Assembly (NCBI GenBank): GCA_002281775.1
Contig: NCGY01000007.1
Coordinates: forward strand, 53,323 to 117,322
Direction: 5' to 3'
Length of the DNA stretch: 64,000 nt
From: Hydrogenophilales bacterium 16-64-46
GTDB lineage: Bacteria > Pseudomonadota > Gammaproteobacteria > Burkholderiales > Thiobacillaceae
Each line of letters starts with the position of its first letter. Positions within the stretch are counted from its first letter, which is position 1. Position numbers and translations under genes: made by a program. Below the pieces are notes generated by a model. It worked only from the letters and a program-made list of their open reading frames with translations. It was not told where the DNA came from and did no database searches. This document shows, piece after piece, positions 42,714 through 60,940 of this stretch.

Positions 42714-43583
42714 TCAGCAGATTTTTGCCCTCAGGTATGCGCCAAATGCCTCGCCCACCTCGCCATGCTTCAGGGCATATTCGACCGTCGCCTGGAGATA
42801 ACCCAGCTTGCTGCCGCAGTCGTAACGGATGCCGTCGTAGGCATAGGCCAGAACCTGCTGCTCCCTGAGCAGCGCCGCGATGGCATCGGTGAGTTGCAAC
42901 TCACCGCCGGCACCGGGCTTGAGGTGCTGGATATGGTGGAAAATCCGCGGGGTGAGGATGTAGCGCCCGACCACGCCCAGGGTCGAGGGCGCGTCCTCGG
43001 GCTTGGGCTTCTCGACGATGGCGTTGACGCGCGATACGCGATCCGCCATCGCGCTGGCATCGACGATGCCATACGCCGCCGTATCCTCGCGCGGCACCTG
43101 TTGCACGCCGAGAACCGAGCATTGGTAATAGTTGTACTGATCGACCATCTGTTTCATCACTGCGGGCTGGCCGTCCAGCAAATCGTCGGCGAGCAGGACC
43201 GCGAAAGGCTCGTCTCCCACCACCGGCTGCGCGCACAGGACGGCATGGCCGAGGCCCAGTGCCTCGGCCTGGCGGATGTAGATGAAATTGACACCGGCCG
43301 GGCGGATCGACTGCACCGCTTCCAGTACGCGCAGCTTGTTGCGGGCGACGAGTTCGGTTTCGAGTTCGTAGGCCTTGTCGAAATGGTCTTCGACCGTGCG
43401 CTTGGTGCGGCTGGATATGAAGATGATATCGGTGATGCCTGCGTCCATCGCCTCCTCGACCGCGTACTGGATCAAGGGCTTGTCGACGATGGGAAGCATT
43501 TCCTTGGGACTGGCCTTGGTGGCGGGCAGGAAGCGGGTGCCAAGACCGGCCACTGGGAATACGGCTTTTTTCACTTTTTGCAT
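42714..43583 (-). CDS. galU: UTP-glucose-1-phosphate uridylyltransferase
   Basis: 289 residues, normal size. The N-terminal nucleotide-binding block [19 protein letters not shown] and [15 protein letters not shown], then GLGHAVLCA and the [10 protein letters not shown] loop identify GalU. It makes UDP-glucose for polysaccharide and lipopolysaccharide. It follows ligA with 26 bases between, as the last of the zipA-ligA-galU run, and stands next to the EPS island that would use UDP-sugars. Confidence 0.96.
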   Translation of the reverse strand: MQKVKKAVFPVAGLGTRFLPATKASPKEMLPIVDKPLIQYAVEEAMDAGITDIIFISSRTKRTVEDHFDKAYELETELVARNKLRVLEAVQSIRPAGVNFIYIRQAEALGLGHAVLCAQPVVGDEPFAVLLADDLLDGQPAVMKQMVDQYNYYQCSVLGVQQVPREDTAAYGIVDASAMADRVSRVNAIVEKPKPEDAPSTLGVVGRYILTPRIFHHIQHLKPGAGGELQLTDAIAALLREQQVLAYAYDGIRYDCGSKLGYLQATVEYALKHGEVGEAFGAYLRAKIC

Positions 43584-43609
43584 GAGTCTCTATCCCTGAG
43601 TCATTTGAA

Positions 43610-48536
<4,927 letters not shown>

Positions 48537-48589
48537 TTAGGGTTCAAGTCTTGGAGAAGACGGACGCGCGGGTCCGCCAGCCCCTCCGT

Positions 48590-51171
<2,582 letters not shown>

Positions 51172-51226
51172 CTAGCGGCGAGACCCGCCATGGCCATCCC
51201 GCACCACCAGCGTCAGACCGCGCCGA

Positions 51227-54200
51227 TCAATGCCTCTTCGCTACAGGCTCAAGCGCAAGCGAGTCAATGGGGCGCGGCGGGGCGATGAGATAGCCCTGCA
51301 CGCAGTCCACCCCCATTTCGACCAGCTTGGCCAGCATGGCTTCGTCTTCGACAAAGACGGCAACCGTCCTGAGCTCCAGGAATTCTCCCGTTTCCAGGAT
51401 GGACCTGACCAGCGCTTCATCGATCATGCTCGTGCCCAGGTCGCGAACCAGCGCGCGATCCAGCTTGAGAAAATCGAGTTTCATGCTCTTCAGCGTCGTG
51501 TAGGAACTTGTCCCCACGCCGAAATCGTCCAGCGTAAATCGGCAGCCATAGCGCTGGAGCTGGCGCATGAACAGCTGCGTCTGGGCATGCCCCTCCACGG
51601 CGTCCGTTTCGCTGATCTCGAAAATCAGCTTGCTACCGGGAATGTCGCCACGCGCGAGTTCGGACTGGACGAATTTCAGAAAGAGCGGGTTGGTGATCGA
51701 CTGGCCGGACAGGTTGATCGACATGCCACCGATGTCGGCCAGCAACTCGCGATGGTCCCGCATCCAGCCGAGAACATGCCGTACCACCCAGCGGTCGATT
51801 TCCGTGATTCGCTGCAATCGGCCGGCAACCGCAATGAGGTCACGGGTTTCGATATGCTGTGCATCCTGCACCACCGGGTGCAGGAATACCTCATAGTAGA
51901 CGGGCGTCCGCAAAGCGTCCGCAGCAGCAACAACCGGCTGGACATTGAGCGCAAGCTGGTTGCCCGCGAGGATGCGGGTCAGCTCATGGGCCCATTCCGC
52001 CAGTTCGATCATGGCGACGTTTCCGGTGTCGCCGCTGAACTGGACGATGCCGCCGCCGGCCTCGTGCGCCGAGGCACAGGCTGCATTGGCGTTGTCATAA
52101 CTTTTTTCTGGATGAAGACAGTCCGGCAACCAGACCAGTCCAACCGCCGGGCGGGCGATCCTGCGCTGCGCGGTCATGACATCCACATGATCGACGACCC
52201 GCCTGATCAAGGCTTCGGCGAGCGCATTCGCCCGGTTGCTGTCGCCAGCCTCGCACCAGAACGCCACGCTCGATTCACCGGCGCGCGCGAACAATGCCCC
52301 GCCGGGCAGGCAGTCGGGAAGGATCTGTGCGAGCTCCCGCAGCAGTTCATTCCTGTATTCCACGCCAATCGGCAAGCCATCCTGGCTGGCAATGTCGAGC
52401 TGGACAATACCCAGCGCGGAACCCGGATTGCTCGGACTGCGCACCCAGGCACGGCGTATGTCGCGGAAAAAGCTTTTACGGTTGGCGAGCCCGGTAGCAG
52501 GGTCGTGGGCGGACTGCCAGACCAGATCGCGCTGCATTTTCTGGATCATGGCGCTATAGGATCGATCCATCAGCGGCAGCTCCAGATCCTCGGTCCACTC
52601 CGCCTCGCCTTTTTCCAGCAGCGCCAGCAGATCCCCGCGGCGCAGGTCGAGTTTCTTGATGCCGCGATAATTGGCGAACACGTAGACATGAGGCTGATCG
52701 CCGATCCAGATGAGATTGAGGGGCGAGTCGAGTGACTTGAAGCGCAGCCAGTCCCCGACGCGCAGCCGCTCGACCAGACTGTCCTGTGCCTCGCTCAGCT
52801 GGTCGGTGCTGGCATCGTTCAGGCGTGCCGGCATGGCCGTCTGCTGCGACACCGTTTTCTGGTCGAAAAGCGCGGCCGCAAGCTGATCGACGAGTTTGTC
52901 CTGGGCAAACTTGTCGGCACAGACCTGGGTCAGCGCATGGTCGACACGCTGCAACAGGATCTGGATTTCGGTATTGCCCGGTGCCATGTCATGCGCCGGG
53001 TCGAGCCATGCTGCCAGCAACTGGAGCACTTTCCAGGCTTCGTCCGCCTCTTCACTGTCGGCCCCGTAGCGCATCTCGGCCATCAGCAGCACATTGCGCC
53101 AGCCCCCGTTCAGCAACTCGATCACGACATTGGGCACCGGTCGCTCGTCCAGCCTGGCGAGCAACCGGCGCAGGATGCCCTGCTTGGTGACCTCCGCGCG
53201 CTGTCGCCCCTCACACATTTCCTGCAGCCGGAACACCCGGGCGGTACGTTCGTTCAGCAGCGGTTTCACGACGCGTTCGAGCTGAGTGCGCGCCTCGTCG
53301 AACACCGCGGGATTCTTTTCCGCTTCGGCGTGGATGCGATCGGTCCAGCGGGTCATCAGGCGCATCAGGCGCTGGTCGGCGATCTTGCCATCGTCCCCCG
53401 CGACCATGCTGATACGGTCGAGCGTGTTGAGCACCTTGTGCGCGGGGTGGGCAGGCGAGGCGAGGAAGGTCGGATCGGACATCGCCAGCTTGATGAGGCT
53501 GCCCTCCAGCTGGTGAAAAAAAGGCTTCATGCCCTCGCTCACCGTTTTTTCCGCGTGGACGGTGTCGAACAGGGCACCGAACATGTCTATCGAACGCTGC
53601 ATCTCCACAGTCACGGCAGGCGGCAGGGCCCCGGCATTCGCCAGGCGCTGCAGGACCGGCGACGGCCCCACCCCGCCCGGCGCGCCGGGCACCGCCCCCC
53701 GGTGGCCGCCCAGGCCGGGCATCACGCCGACCGGCTGGACGCCGCCGTCAGCTGCCAGCCCACCGACATTCGCCTGCCCGGACTGCCCCCCCGGCGGCGC
53801 AGCCGACAGCGGAGCCGTAGACTGAGGGGCAGGCGCTACGCCTGCTGGCGATGCGGCAGACTGACCACGAAAAAAATCCAGCAGCGAACCCGCCATCCGC
53901 CCAAGCATGCCCGACTGCGTGCGCGACTGGGTAGCGGCGGTGTCGCCGGCACGCGACGCCGGCGGCGCCGAAAAATCGGCCGGCAGGCCGGGGGAGTCTG
54001 GCTGGTCGCCCCCGGCCTGCGGGGCAGCAGGCGCAATCTGTGCCGCCGGCGCGGCCTCCGCCACCGGCAACAAGGCGAGCAACTCGGCATAGAGCAGGGC
54101 AAGCTGGTCCGACAGAATTTCGCGCAGGCCCGCATAGGCAACCTGCCGCACGCGCATCAGCACCGGCAACGGCTCGATCGCCAATCGATAAGCATGGCAG

Positions 54201-55027
54201 ATGACCGTGGGGCCAAACGGATTGTTGCTGTGCTCACAAGCCGAGCCAAAAAGCTGGCCGACGCGCGGTTCGATATCGGCCAGTTGCTCACGGAATTGTT
54301 CATCGAGCCGGTTGGCCTCGGATGACGAAGCAAGCCAGTCTTCGAAATCCATTTCATCAACCAGCGCCAGGCCTCCGTCTCCAGCAGCAGCTTTGATCTC
54401 GCGGCCAGGCTGAAAGGCATCCATGACCTGCTGCGTGAAACGGGTCAGAATCTCCCCCGCCTGCCTGGCGAACTCATGTCCGGCCGACAGCAGTCCGCTA
54501 TGCTCGGATATGCCGCTCGCCTGCACGGCCGCAGCGCTGAACCTGTCGCCCAGTATGCGCATCATCCGGTCGTGCACCTGTTGCAGGGTTTCGACCAGCA
54601 GGGTGGTGGCCGATTCGCGCAACTGCGCATGCGCCACCGTGGCCGGCAGTGCCGCCAGCTTCTGCCGGTGACCGGCCATGCGCAATTTCTGCAGGGCGCG
54701 CAAGGCCTCCAGGGGCTGGCGGACAAACGCCACCCCCACACCTTGCGGGCTCAGACGCTTGAGTTGCGCGGGGATGACGTAGGTCTGGGCGGGCGTGACC
54801 GTGGCCACGGTAAAGAGGACTTCGATCTCGGCTTCGTCACGCCGTGCCAGCGCGGCAATCGCGGCCTCGGGATTGGTAAACCGCAGAAACAGCCCGCCAA
54901 AGCAGAAATCCCGGATCTCGCAGGCAATTTCGGTATGGCCCGGCTGCTTGATGATCGCGGATTGCGAGACCTGGAAACGCCTGTCGCGACGCTGTTCGGC
55001 AATCATGTTGTCCATATCCTTGTGCAT
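51227..55027 (-). CDS. PilZ-DUF1631-GGDEF-EAL multidomain c-di-GMP protein
   Basis: 1266 residues, cytoplasmic. N-terminal PilZ domain (about 10-110) keeps the RRDRR arginines and DFCFGG (for DxSxxG). A long helical DUF1631-like region (about 110-800) includes a Pro/Gly/Ala-rich stretch near 330-460. Then GGDEF (about 845-1000), where the signature is AGESS in place of GGDEF and so degenerate, and EAL (about 1015-1260), where EAL is EVF, DDFGVG is kept and the AEGVE loop reads AVFVE. By eye both enzymatic sites look impaired, so it is more likely a c-di-GMP effector or sensor. AGGAG lies 13 bases before the ATG. Confidence 0.85.
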   Translation of the reverse strand: MHKDMDNMIAEQRRDRRFQVSQSAIIKQPGHTEIACEIRDFCFGGLFLRFTNPEAAIAALARRDEAEIEVLFTVATVTPAQTYVIPAQLKRLSPQGVGVAFVRQPLEALRALQKLRMAGHRQKLAALPATVAHAQLRESATTLLVETLQQVHDRMMRILGDRFSAAAVQASGISEHSGLLSAGHEFARQAGEILTRFTQQVMDAFQPGREIKAAAGDGGLALVDEMDFEDWLASSSEANRLDEQFREQLADIEPRVGQLFGSACEHSNNPFGPTVICHAYRLAIEPLPVLMRVRQVAYAGLREILSDQLALLYAELLALLPVAEAAPAAQIAPAAPQAGGDQPDSPGLPADFSAPPASRAGDTAATQSRTQSGMLGRMAGSLLDFFRGQSAASPAGVAPAPQSTAPLSAAPPGGQSGQANVGGLAADGGVQPVGVMPGLGGHRGAVPGAPGGVGPSPVLQRLANAGALPPAVTVEMQRSIDMFGALFDTVHAEKTVSEGMKPFFHQLEGSLIKLAMSDPTFLASPAHPAHKVLNTLDRISMVAGDDGKIADQRLMRLMTRWTDRIHAEAEKNPAVFDEARTQLERVVKPLLNERTARVFRLQEMCEGRQRAEVTKQGILRRLLARLDERPVPNVVIELLNGGWRNVLLMAEMRYGADSEEADEAWKVLQLLAAWLDPAHDMAPGNTEIQILLQRVDHALTQVCADKFAQDKLVDQLAAALFDQKTVSQQTAMPARLNDASTDQLSEAQDSLVERLRVGDWLRFKSLDSPLNLIWIGDQPHVYVFANYRGIKKLDLRRGDLLALLEKGEAEWTEDLELPLMDRSYSAMIQKMQRDLVWQSAHDPATGLANRKSFFRDIRRAWVRSPSNPGSALGIVQLDIASQDGLPIGVEYRNELLRELAQILPDCLPGGALFARAGESSVAFWCEAGDSNRANALAEALIRRVVDHVDVMTAQRRIARPAVGLVWLPDCLHPEKSYDNANAACASAHEAGGGIVQFSGDTGNVAMIELAEWAHELTRILAGNQLALNVQPVVAAADALRTPVYYEVFLHPVVQDAQHIETRDLIAVAGRLQRITEIDRWVVRHVLGWMRDHRELLADIGGMSINLSGQSITNPLFLKFVQSELARGDIPGSKLIFEISETDAVEGHAQTQLFMRQLQRYGCRFTLDDFGVGTSSYTTLKSMKLDFLKLDRALVRDLGTSMIDEALVRSILETGEFLELRTVAVFVEDEAMLAKLVEMGVDCVQGYLIAPPRPIDSLALEPVAKRH

Positions 55028-55056
55028 GGTGGTGATCGGTCTCCTGTCTCGCAGGC

Positions 55057-55062
55057 ATTATA
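55057..55062 (-). promoter_or_regulatory. Consensus -10 element of the PilZ-DUF1631 gene
   Basis: TATAAT on the minus strand, 30 bases upstream of the ATG at 55027, in the divergent gap with aroG. No strong -35 hexamer is visible at the usual spacing. Confidence 0.4.
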
Positions 55063-55128
55063 GGGTCTGGCTGGTCAGCCATTACCGGGGGCTTGGCGAG
55101 TTGGGCGGGCTTTTGGTAGACTTCGCGC

Positions 55129-55197
55129 ATGAACTCGACGCAACTGTTCTTCTTTGGCCGCTTTTATCCCACGCCGCAGGCGGTCGGGAGGCGCTGA
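55129..55197 (+). CDS. Phe/Tyr-rich leader peptide of the aroG attenuator
   Basis: A 22-codon frame reading MNSTQLFFFGRFYPTPQAV then GRR and TGA. It has four Phe and one Tyr within seven residues (FFFGRFY), the hallmark of an amino-acid-sensing leader. It ends 24 bases before a strong Rho-independent terminator and 92 bases before the DAHP synthase ATG. The ribosome-binding site is weak. Confidence 0.75.
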   Translation: MNSTQLFFFGRFYPTPQAVGRR

Positions 55198-55246
55198 GTC
55201 GAACAGCACGAGCCTAACGAAACCGCCAGCCCGCTGGCGGTTTTTT
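55172..55246 (+). promoter_or_regulatory. Transcription attenuator of aroG (protector, antiterminator and terminator hairpins)
   Basis: Three competing pairings are visible. Protector: CGCC-GCA-GGCG (55172-55182). Antiterminator: GGCGGT (55179-55184) with ACCGCC (55222-55227). Terminator: AACCGCCAGC-CC-GCTGGCGGTT (55221-55242) followed by a T-run to 55246. A ribosome stalled on the Phe/Tyr codons would cover the CGCC strand, free GGCGGT and block the terminator, so low Phe/Tyr would raise aroG transcription. Confidence 0.75.
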
Positions 55247-55288
55247 GTTGGTGCCGTCGCGGGAAGCAAAATCCATCGGAGCCCGACC

Positions 55289-56365
55289 ATGACTGTTACC
55301 CGTACCGACGACACCCGCATCGAACAAAGCGGTGAACTGCTTGCCCCCATGCAGATCATGCGCGAACTGCGCGCCAATGAAACCGTGCTGTCGCAGGTGG
55401 CCAGCGCCCGTGCCGCGATCCACGACGTTTTGCGGGGGACCGACGACCGCATGTTCATCATCGTCGGACCCTGCTCCATCCATGACCCGGTGGCCGCGCT
55501 GGATTACGCACGCAAGCTGAAGCCGCTGGCCGACGAGCTCGCGCACGAGCTCGTCATCGTGATGCGTGTCTACTTCGAAAAACCGCGCACCACCGTCGGC
55601 TGGAAGGGCCTCATCAACGACCCGCACCTCGACGAGAGCTTCGACATCAACGAAGGCCTGTGGCTGGCCCGCAAGCTGTTGCTGGAAATCAACGAAATCG
55701 GCCTGCCCTGCGCGACCGAATTCCTCGACCTGATCTCGCCGCAATACATCGCCGATCTGGTGAGCTGGGGGGCCATTGGCGCGCGCACCACCGAATCGCA
55801 GTCGCATCGCCAGCTGGCCTCGGGCGTATCCTGCCCGGTCGGATTCAAGAACGGCACCGACGGCAGCCTGCGCATCGCGGTCGATGCGATCAAGGCGGCA
55901 GCGGCGCGGCATCATTTCATTTCCATCACCAAATCCGGCCATGTGGGCGTGTTCAGCACGTCAGGCAACGAGGATACCCACGTCATCCTGCGCGGCGGCA
56001 AGGCCCCCAACTACGACGCTGCAAGCGTGGACACAGCCTGCCAGGAACTGGCGAACGCCGGGCTGCGGCAGCAGGTGATGATCGACTTCTCCCACGCCAA
56101 TTCGAGCAAGCAGCACATGAAGCAGGTCGAGGTGGGGGCGGACGTTGCGGCACAGGTGAGCGGCGGCGATACGCGCATCATCGGCGTCATGATCGAGTCG
56201 CACCTCAACAGCGGGCGTCAGGATCTGGTGCCGGGACAGGCGCTGGAATATGCCAAGTCGATCACGGACGCTTGTATCGGCTGGGACGATACCGATCCCC
56301 TGCTGCGACAGCTCGCCAGCGCGGTGAAAAAACGCCGGCTGACCGCTCCCGTGGGCGAAGAATAA
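55289..56365 (+). CDS. aroG: 3-deoxy-7-phosphoheptulonate (DAHP) synthase, class I
   Basis: 358 residues, the AroF/G/H type. First step of the shikimate pathway from phosphoenolpyruvate and erythrose-4-phosphate. Motifs: IIVGPCSIHDP, RVYFEKPRTTVGWKGL, GARTTESQSHRQLASG, FISITKSGHVG and DFSHANSSK. The ATG at 55289 follows CGGAG; the longer frame would run through the attenuator. Which feedback effector applies (Phe or Tyr) cannot be told from sequence, but the leader peptide senses both codons. Confidence 0.96.
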   Translation: MTVTRTDDTRIEQSGELLAPMQIMRELRANETVLSQVASARAAIHDVLRGTDDRMFIIVGPCSIHDPVAALDYARKLKPLADELAHELVIVMRVYFEKPRTTVGWKGLINDPHLDESFDINEGLWLARKLLLEINEIGLPCATEFLDLISPQYIADLVSWGAIGARTTESQSHRQLASGVSCPVGFKNGTDGSLRIAVDAIKAAAARHHFISITKSGHVGVFSTSGNEDTHVILRGGKAPNYDAASVDTACQELANAGLRQQVMIDFSHANSSKQHMKQVEVGADVAAQVSGGDTRIIGVMIESHLNSGRQDLVPGQALEYAKSITDACIGWDDTDPLLRQLASAVKKRRLTAPVGEE

Positions 56366-56378
56366 GCCGCTTCCGGGG

Positions 56379-56384
56379 TAAAAT
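56379..56384 (+). promoter_or_regulatory. -10 element of the 4.5S RNA gene
   Basis: TAAAAT ends 7 bases before the predicted first base of the SRP RNA at 56392, the standard distance for a transcription start. The -35 region is not obvious. Confidence 0.5.
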
Positions 56385-56391
56385 CCCGTCT

Positions 56392-56487
56392 GGCGGGCCT
56401 CCCCGCATGGCAGTCCCGCAAACCTGGTCAGGTCCGGAAGGAAGCAGCCATAGTGGGTCGCTGTCAGTGCCGGGGCTCCGGCTCGCC
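56392..56487 (+). ncRNA. ffs: 4.5S signal recognition particle RNA
   Basis: About 96 bases. The conserved apical domain GGTCAGGTCCGGAAGGAAGC with GCAGCC is present, and the ends GGCGGGCCTCC and GGGGCTCCGGCTCGCC pair to close the long hairpin. It partners with Ffh to target membrane proteins. Location between a biosynthetic gene and dnaX matches other betaproteobacteria. Confidence 0.95.
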
Positions 56488-56499
56488 ACTTAATTTTCA

Positions 56500-56624
56500 G
56501 GGGCTGGAAATTAGGGACCAGGGAACAGGATGTGTTCTGCGGTTACGCCGCATCTCATCAATCATGGAGCACGGTGCGGCCTTCATTCCCTAGCCCCTAA
56601 ATCCTGGCCCCTAACCCCTCAAAC
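56500..56624 (+). repeat. Imperfect palindrome of CCCCTAA-like units before dnaX
   Basis: The left arm (about 56500-56525, GGGGCTGGAAATTAGGGACC and on) and the right arm (about 56587-56615, TTCCCTAGCCCCTAAATCC, CCCCTAACCCC) can pair imperfectly around a spacer of roughly 60 bases. The right arm ends a few bases before the dnaX ATG, where a Shine-Dalgarno sequence would be expected but is not seen. Confidence 0.65.
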
Positions 56625-56625
56625 C

Positions 56626-58521
56626 ATGACTGACCTCTTCGGCGATTCCGCATCCCCCGCACTGGCGCTGGCGCGCAAGTGGCGGCCGCGCGCGTTCGCC
56701 GACCTCAAGGGTCAGGAACACGTTGTGAAGGCGCTGTCGAACGCGCTGACGCAAGGCCGGCTGCACCACGCCTACCTGCTCACCGGCACGCGCGGCGTCG
56801 GCAAGACCACGCTGGCGCGCATCCTCGCCAAGTGCCTCAACTGCGAAACCGGTGTCACTGCCACACCCTGTGGCGTGTGCTCGGCCTGCCAGCAGATCGA
56901 TGCCGGCCGCTTTGTTGACCTGCTCGAACTGGATGCGGCGTCGAACACCGGCGTCGACAACATGCGCGAGGTGCTCGACAACGCACAGTACGCGCCGACC
57001 GTCGGCCGCTACAAGGTCTACATCATCGACGAAGTGCACATGCTGTCGAAACCGGCGTTCAACTCCATGCTGAAGACGCTGGAAGAACCGCCGGCGCACG
57101 TGAAGTTCATCCTCGCCACCACCGATCCTCAGAAAATTCCGGTGACGGTGCTGTCGCGCTGCCTGCAGTTCAACCTCAAGCCGATGACGCCCGTGCTGGT
57201 GGCACAGCATCTGGCCGAAGTGCTGCAACATGAAAACGTCGCCGCCGAACCGGCCGCGCTCAACCTGTTGGCGCGCGCGGCGGCCGGTTCCATGCGCGAC
57301 GCGCTCTCGCTCACCGACCAGGCCATCGCCTATGGCGGCGGGCACCTCGATGGGGCCAATGTCGAAGCCATGCTCGGCACGGTTCACCGCGATTATCTGT
57401 TTGACCTGCTGTACGCGCTGGATGGTCGGAATGCAGATGCCCTGCTCGACCAGGCACGCCAACTGTCCGAACGCGGCATCGCCTTCGATGCCGCCTTGCA
57501 GGACATGGGCACCCTGCTGTCGCAGCTGGCCATGCAGCTGCACGCACCCGGCGCGATCGAGGCCGGGCACGACCATGCGCGCGTGGTCGAAGCGGCGGCC
57601 CGCCTCGACCCCGAAACAGTCCAGCTTTACTACCAGATTGTCCTCAACGGACGCCGCGACCTGCCCTACGCACCCGATGAGTTTGCCGGCTTCTGCATGA
57701 CGCTGCTACGTATGTTGGCATTCGCGCCGGGCGGCGTGAGTTCAGGACGCGGCACGCCGGAAGGCGCGAGTTCGGTGCGCGGTGCGCCGGATGGTGCGAG
57801 TTCAGAGCGCGGCACGCCAGGCGGCGTGGCTATGAAGCATGGCGCGCCACACAACGCACGCCCCAGTCCCTCCGTCTCTCCGGACGATGGGTCGGCCAGA
57901 ACACGGCCGCTACCCGCTGCCGGCCCTGCTTCTGATCCACCGAATCGCGCCGCATCGGCTGCCCCGGCAGCACGGCGGGCAGAAGGCGTTGCGCCGCCGC
58001 TGCGCCATGCCGCACCGGATCATTCGACGGGGCAGGGTGAATCGACTTTCCGCGAGGTCACGCCGGTCAACGTGCGGACGGGCGATTCACAACCGGCTTC
58101 CATGGCTGTGGTACGCGAGCCTGCGGCAACCGGCCAGTGGGACTGGCTGGAGGTGGTCGGCCGATTGCGCCTGGGCGGCATGGCCAAGATGCTGGCAGAC
58201 CACTGCGAGCTGGTATCGCAGCAGGGCAATGACCTCACGCTACGTGTCGGGGAAGCATACAAACACCTGCTCGATGCGAGCTACAAGGGCAAGCTCATCA
58301 CCGCGCTACGCGAAAAACATGGGGACGCCCTGCAGGTCACATTCGAGATTGGGGGGGCAGCCGAACAAACCCCGCAGCAGGTGCGTACCCGCGTCCGGGA
58401 AGCCCGTCAGGCAGAAGCCGTGGCGGCGATCGAATCCGATCCTTTTGTGCGCGAACTGGTCGAAAAATTCGACGGCCGGATCGACACCGCAACCATACAG
58501 CCACGAGGAGAACACCCATGA
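56626..58521 (+). CDS. dnaX: DNA polymerase III subunits gamma and tau
   Basis: 631 residues. Clamp-loader ATPase: Walker [12 protein letters not shown], zinc-binding cysteines ([16 protein letters not shown]), [18 protein letters not shown], Walker [11 protein letters not shown] and sensor 1 ILATTDPQK. The C-terminal tau region (about 520-631) is preceded by a low-complexity linker with 10-residue repeats. I did not see an A-AAA-AAG frameshift heptamer, so a gamma form may not be made that way. Followed by ybaB with a four-base overlap. Confidence 0.95.
   Translation: MTDLFGDSASPALALARKWRPRAFADLKGQEHVVKALSNALTQGRLHHAYLLTGTRGVGKTTLARILAKCLNCETGVTATPCGVCSACQQIDAGRFVDLLELDAASNTGVDNMREVLDNAQYAPTVGRYKVYIIDEVHMLSKPAFNSMLKTLEEPPAHVKFILATTDPQKIPVTVLSRCLQFNLKPMTPVLVAQHLAEVLQHENVAAEPAALNLLARAAAGSMRDALSLTDQAIAYGGGHLDGANVEAMLGTVHRDYLFDLLYALDGRNADALLDQARQLSERGIAFDAALQDMGTLLSQLAMQLHAPGAIEAGHDHARVVEAAARLDPETVQLYYQIVLNGRRDLPYAPDEFAGFCMTLLRMLAFAPGGVSSGRGTPEGASSVRGAPDGASSERGTPGGVAMKHGAPHNARPSPSVSPDDGSARTRPLPAAGPASDPPNRAASAAPAARRAEGVAPPLRHAAPDHSTGQGESTFREVTPVNVRTGDSQPASMAVVREPAATGQWDWLEVVGRLRLGGMAKMLADHCELVSQQGNDLTLRVGEAYKHLLDASYKGKLITALREKHGDALQVTFEIGGAAEQTPQQVRTRVREARQAEAVAAIESDPFVRELVEKFDGRIDTATIQPRGEHP
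57733..57852 (+). repeat. In-frame 30-base tandem repeat within dnaX linker
   Basis: Four consecutive 30-base units starting at 57733, 57763, 57793 and 57823, the last degenerate. They encode 10-residue units of the form G-(V/A)-S-S-x-R-G-(T/A)-P-x. The repeat extends the linker between the ATPase and tau domains. Confidence 0.75.
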
Positions 58522-58844
58522 TGAAGGGCGGCATTGGCAACATGATGAAGCAGGTCCAGCAGGTTCAGGAGAACATGGCCAAGATGCAGGCCAAGCTGGC
58601 TGAAATTGAAATCGAGGGCGCCAGCGGTGCCGGCATGGTCAAGGTCACGATGACTTGCAAATACGACGTGCGTCGCGTCGAGATCGATCCCAGCCTGATG
58701 GGCGACGACAAGGAAATGCTCGAAGACCTGGTGGCGGCCGCGGTGAACGACGCCGTGCGCAAGGTTGAATCCACCGTGCAGGAAAAGATGGCGGGCGTGA
58801 CCGCCGGCCTGCCGATTCCGCCCGGCATGAAGCTGCCGTTCTGA
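58518..58844 (+). CDS. ybaB: YbaB/EbfC family nucleoid-associated protein
   Basis: 108 residues. Starts [20 protein letters not shown] and continues with the conserved [13 protein letters not shown] and [11 protein letters not shown] end. Small dimeric DNA-binding protein, regularly found between dnaX and recR. GAGGAG precedes the ATG at 58518, which overlaps the dnaX stop. Confidence 0.96.
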   Translation: MMKGGIGNMMKQVQQVQENMAKMQAKLAEIEIEGASGAGMVKVTMTCKYDVRRVEIDPSLMGDDKEMLEDLVAAAVNDAVRKVESTVQEKMAGVTAGLPIPPGMKLPF

Positions 58845-58860
58845 TCACAGTTCTGCCGCG

Positions 58861-59454
58861 ATGCAGCCTGCTGCGCTCGACCATCTGATCGCCGCCCTGC
58901 GCGTGTTGCCTGGCGTCGGCCCCAAGTCCGCCGCGCGCATGGCCTATCACCTGCTGCAACGTGACCGGCGCGGTGCCGAAAGTCTGGCGGGCGCGCTCGA
59001 CCATGCCCTGAAGCATCTGGTGCATTGCCGGCTGTGCAACAATTTCTCGGAAGCCGAAGTGTGCGAAGTCTGCGCGAGCCCGCGTCGCGACACGCGCAAA
59101 CTCGCCGTCGTCGAGATGCCGGCCGACTTCAACATGATGGAAGCCACGCAGAGCTACGATGGCCTCTACTTCGTGCTGATGGGACGGCTTTCTCCCCTGG
59201 ATGGCATCGGCCCGCGCGAGATCCATCTCGACCGCCTGATCGCCCGCGCGCTCGATGGCGAAGTGGAGGAAGTGCTGCTCGCCACCAACTTCACCCCCGA
59301 AGGCGAAGCTACCGCGCACACCATAGGCGAGCTGCTCAAGGCGCGCGTCCTGAAAGTCAGCCGGCTGGCGCGCGGCGTGCCGGTCGGCGGTGAACTGGAA
59401 TACGTCGACAGTGGCACCCTGGCGCAGGCTGTGCGCGACAGGCGGGTGGTATGA
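58861..59454 (+). CDS. recR: Recombination protein RecR
   Basis: 197 residues. Helix-hairpin-helix [17 protein letters not shown], zinc finger [16 protein letters not shown], then a Toprim domain ([29 protein letters not shown]) and the C-terminal [16 protein letters not shown]. Acts with RecF/RecO in gap repair. Starts 16 bases after ybaB. Confidence 0.97.
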   Translation: MQPAALDHLIAALRVLPGVGPKSAARMAYHLLQRDRRGAESLAGALDHALKHLVHCRLCNNFSEAEVCEVCASPRRDTRKLAVVEMPADFNMMEATQSYDGLYFVLMGRLSPLDGIGPREIHLDRLIARALDGEVEEVLLATNFTPEGEATAHTIGELLKARVLKVSRLARGVPVGGELEYVDSGTLAQAVRDRRVV

Positions 59455-59464
59455 ATACGGTGTT

Positions 59465-60928
<1,464 letters not shown>

Positions 60929-60940
60929 ACGGAGTCCTGT

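Noticed and set aside
55093..55122. TTGGCG-N18-TAGACT as sigma-70 promoter of the aroG leader
   Set aside because: Would start transcription almost at the leader ATG, and each hexamer has only moderate similarity; not strong enough to list as a feature.
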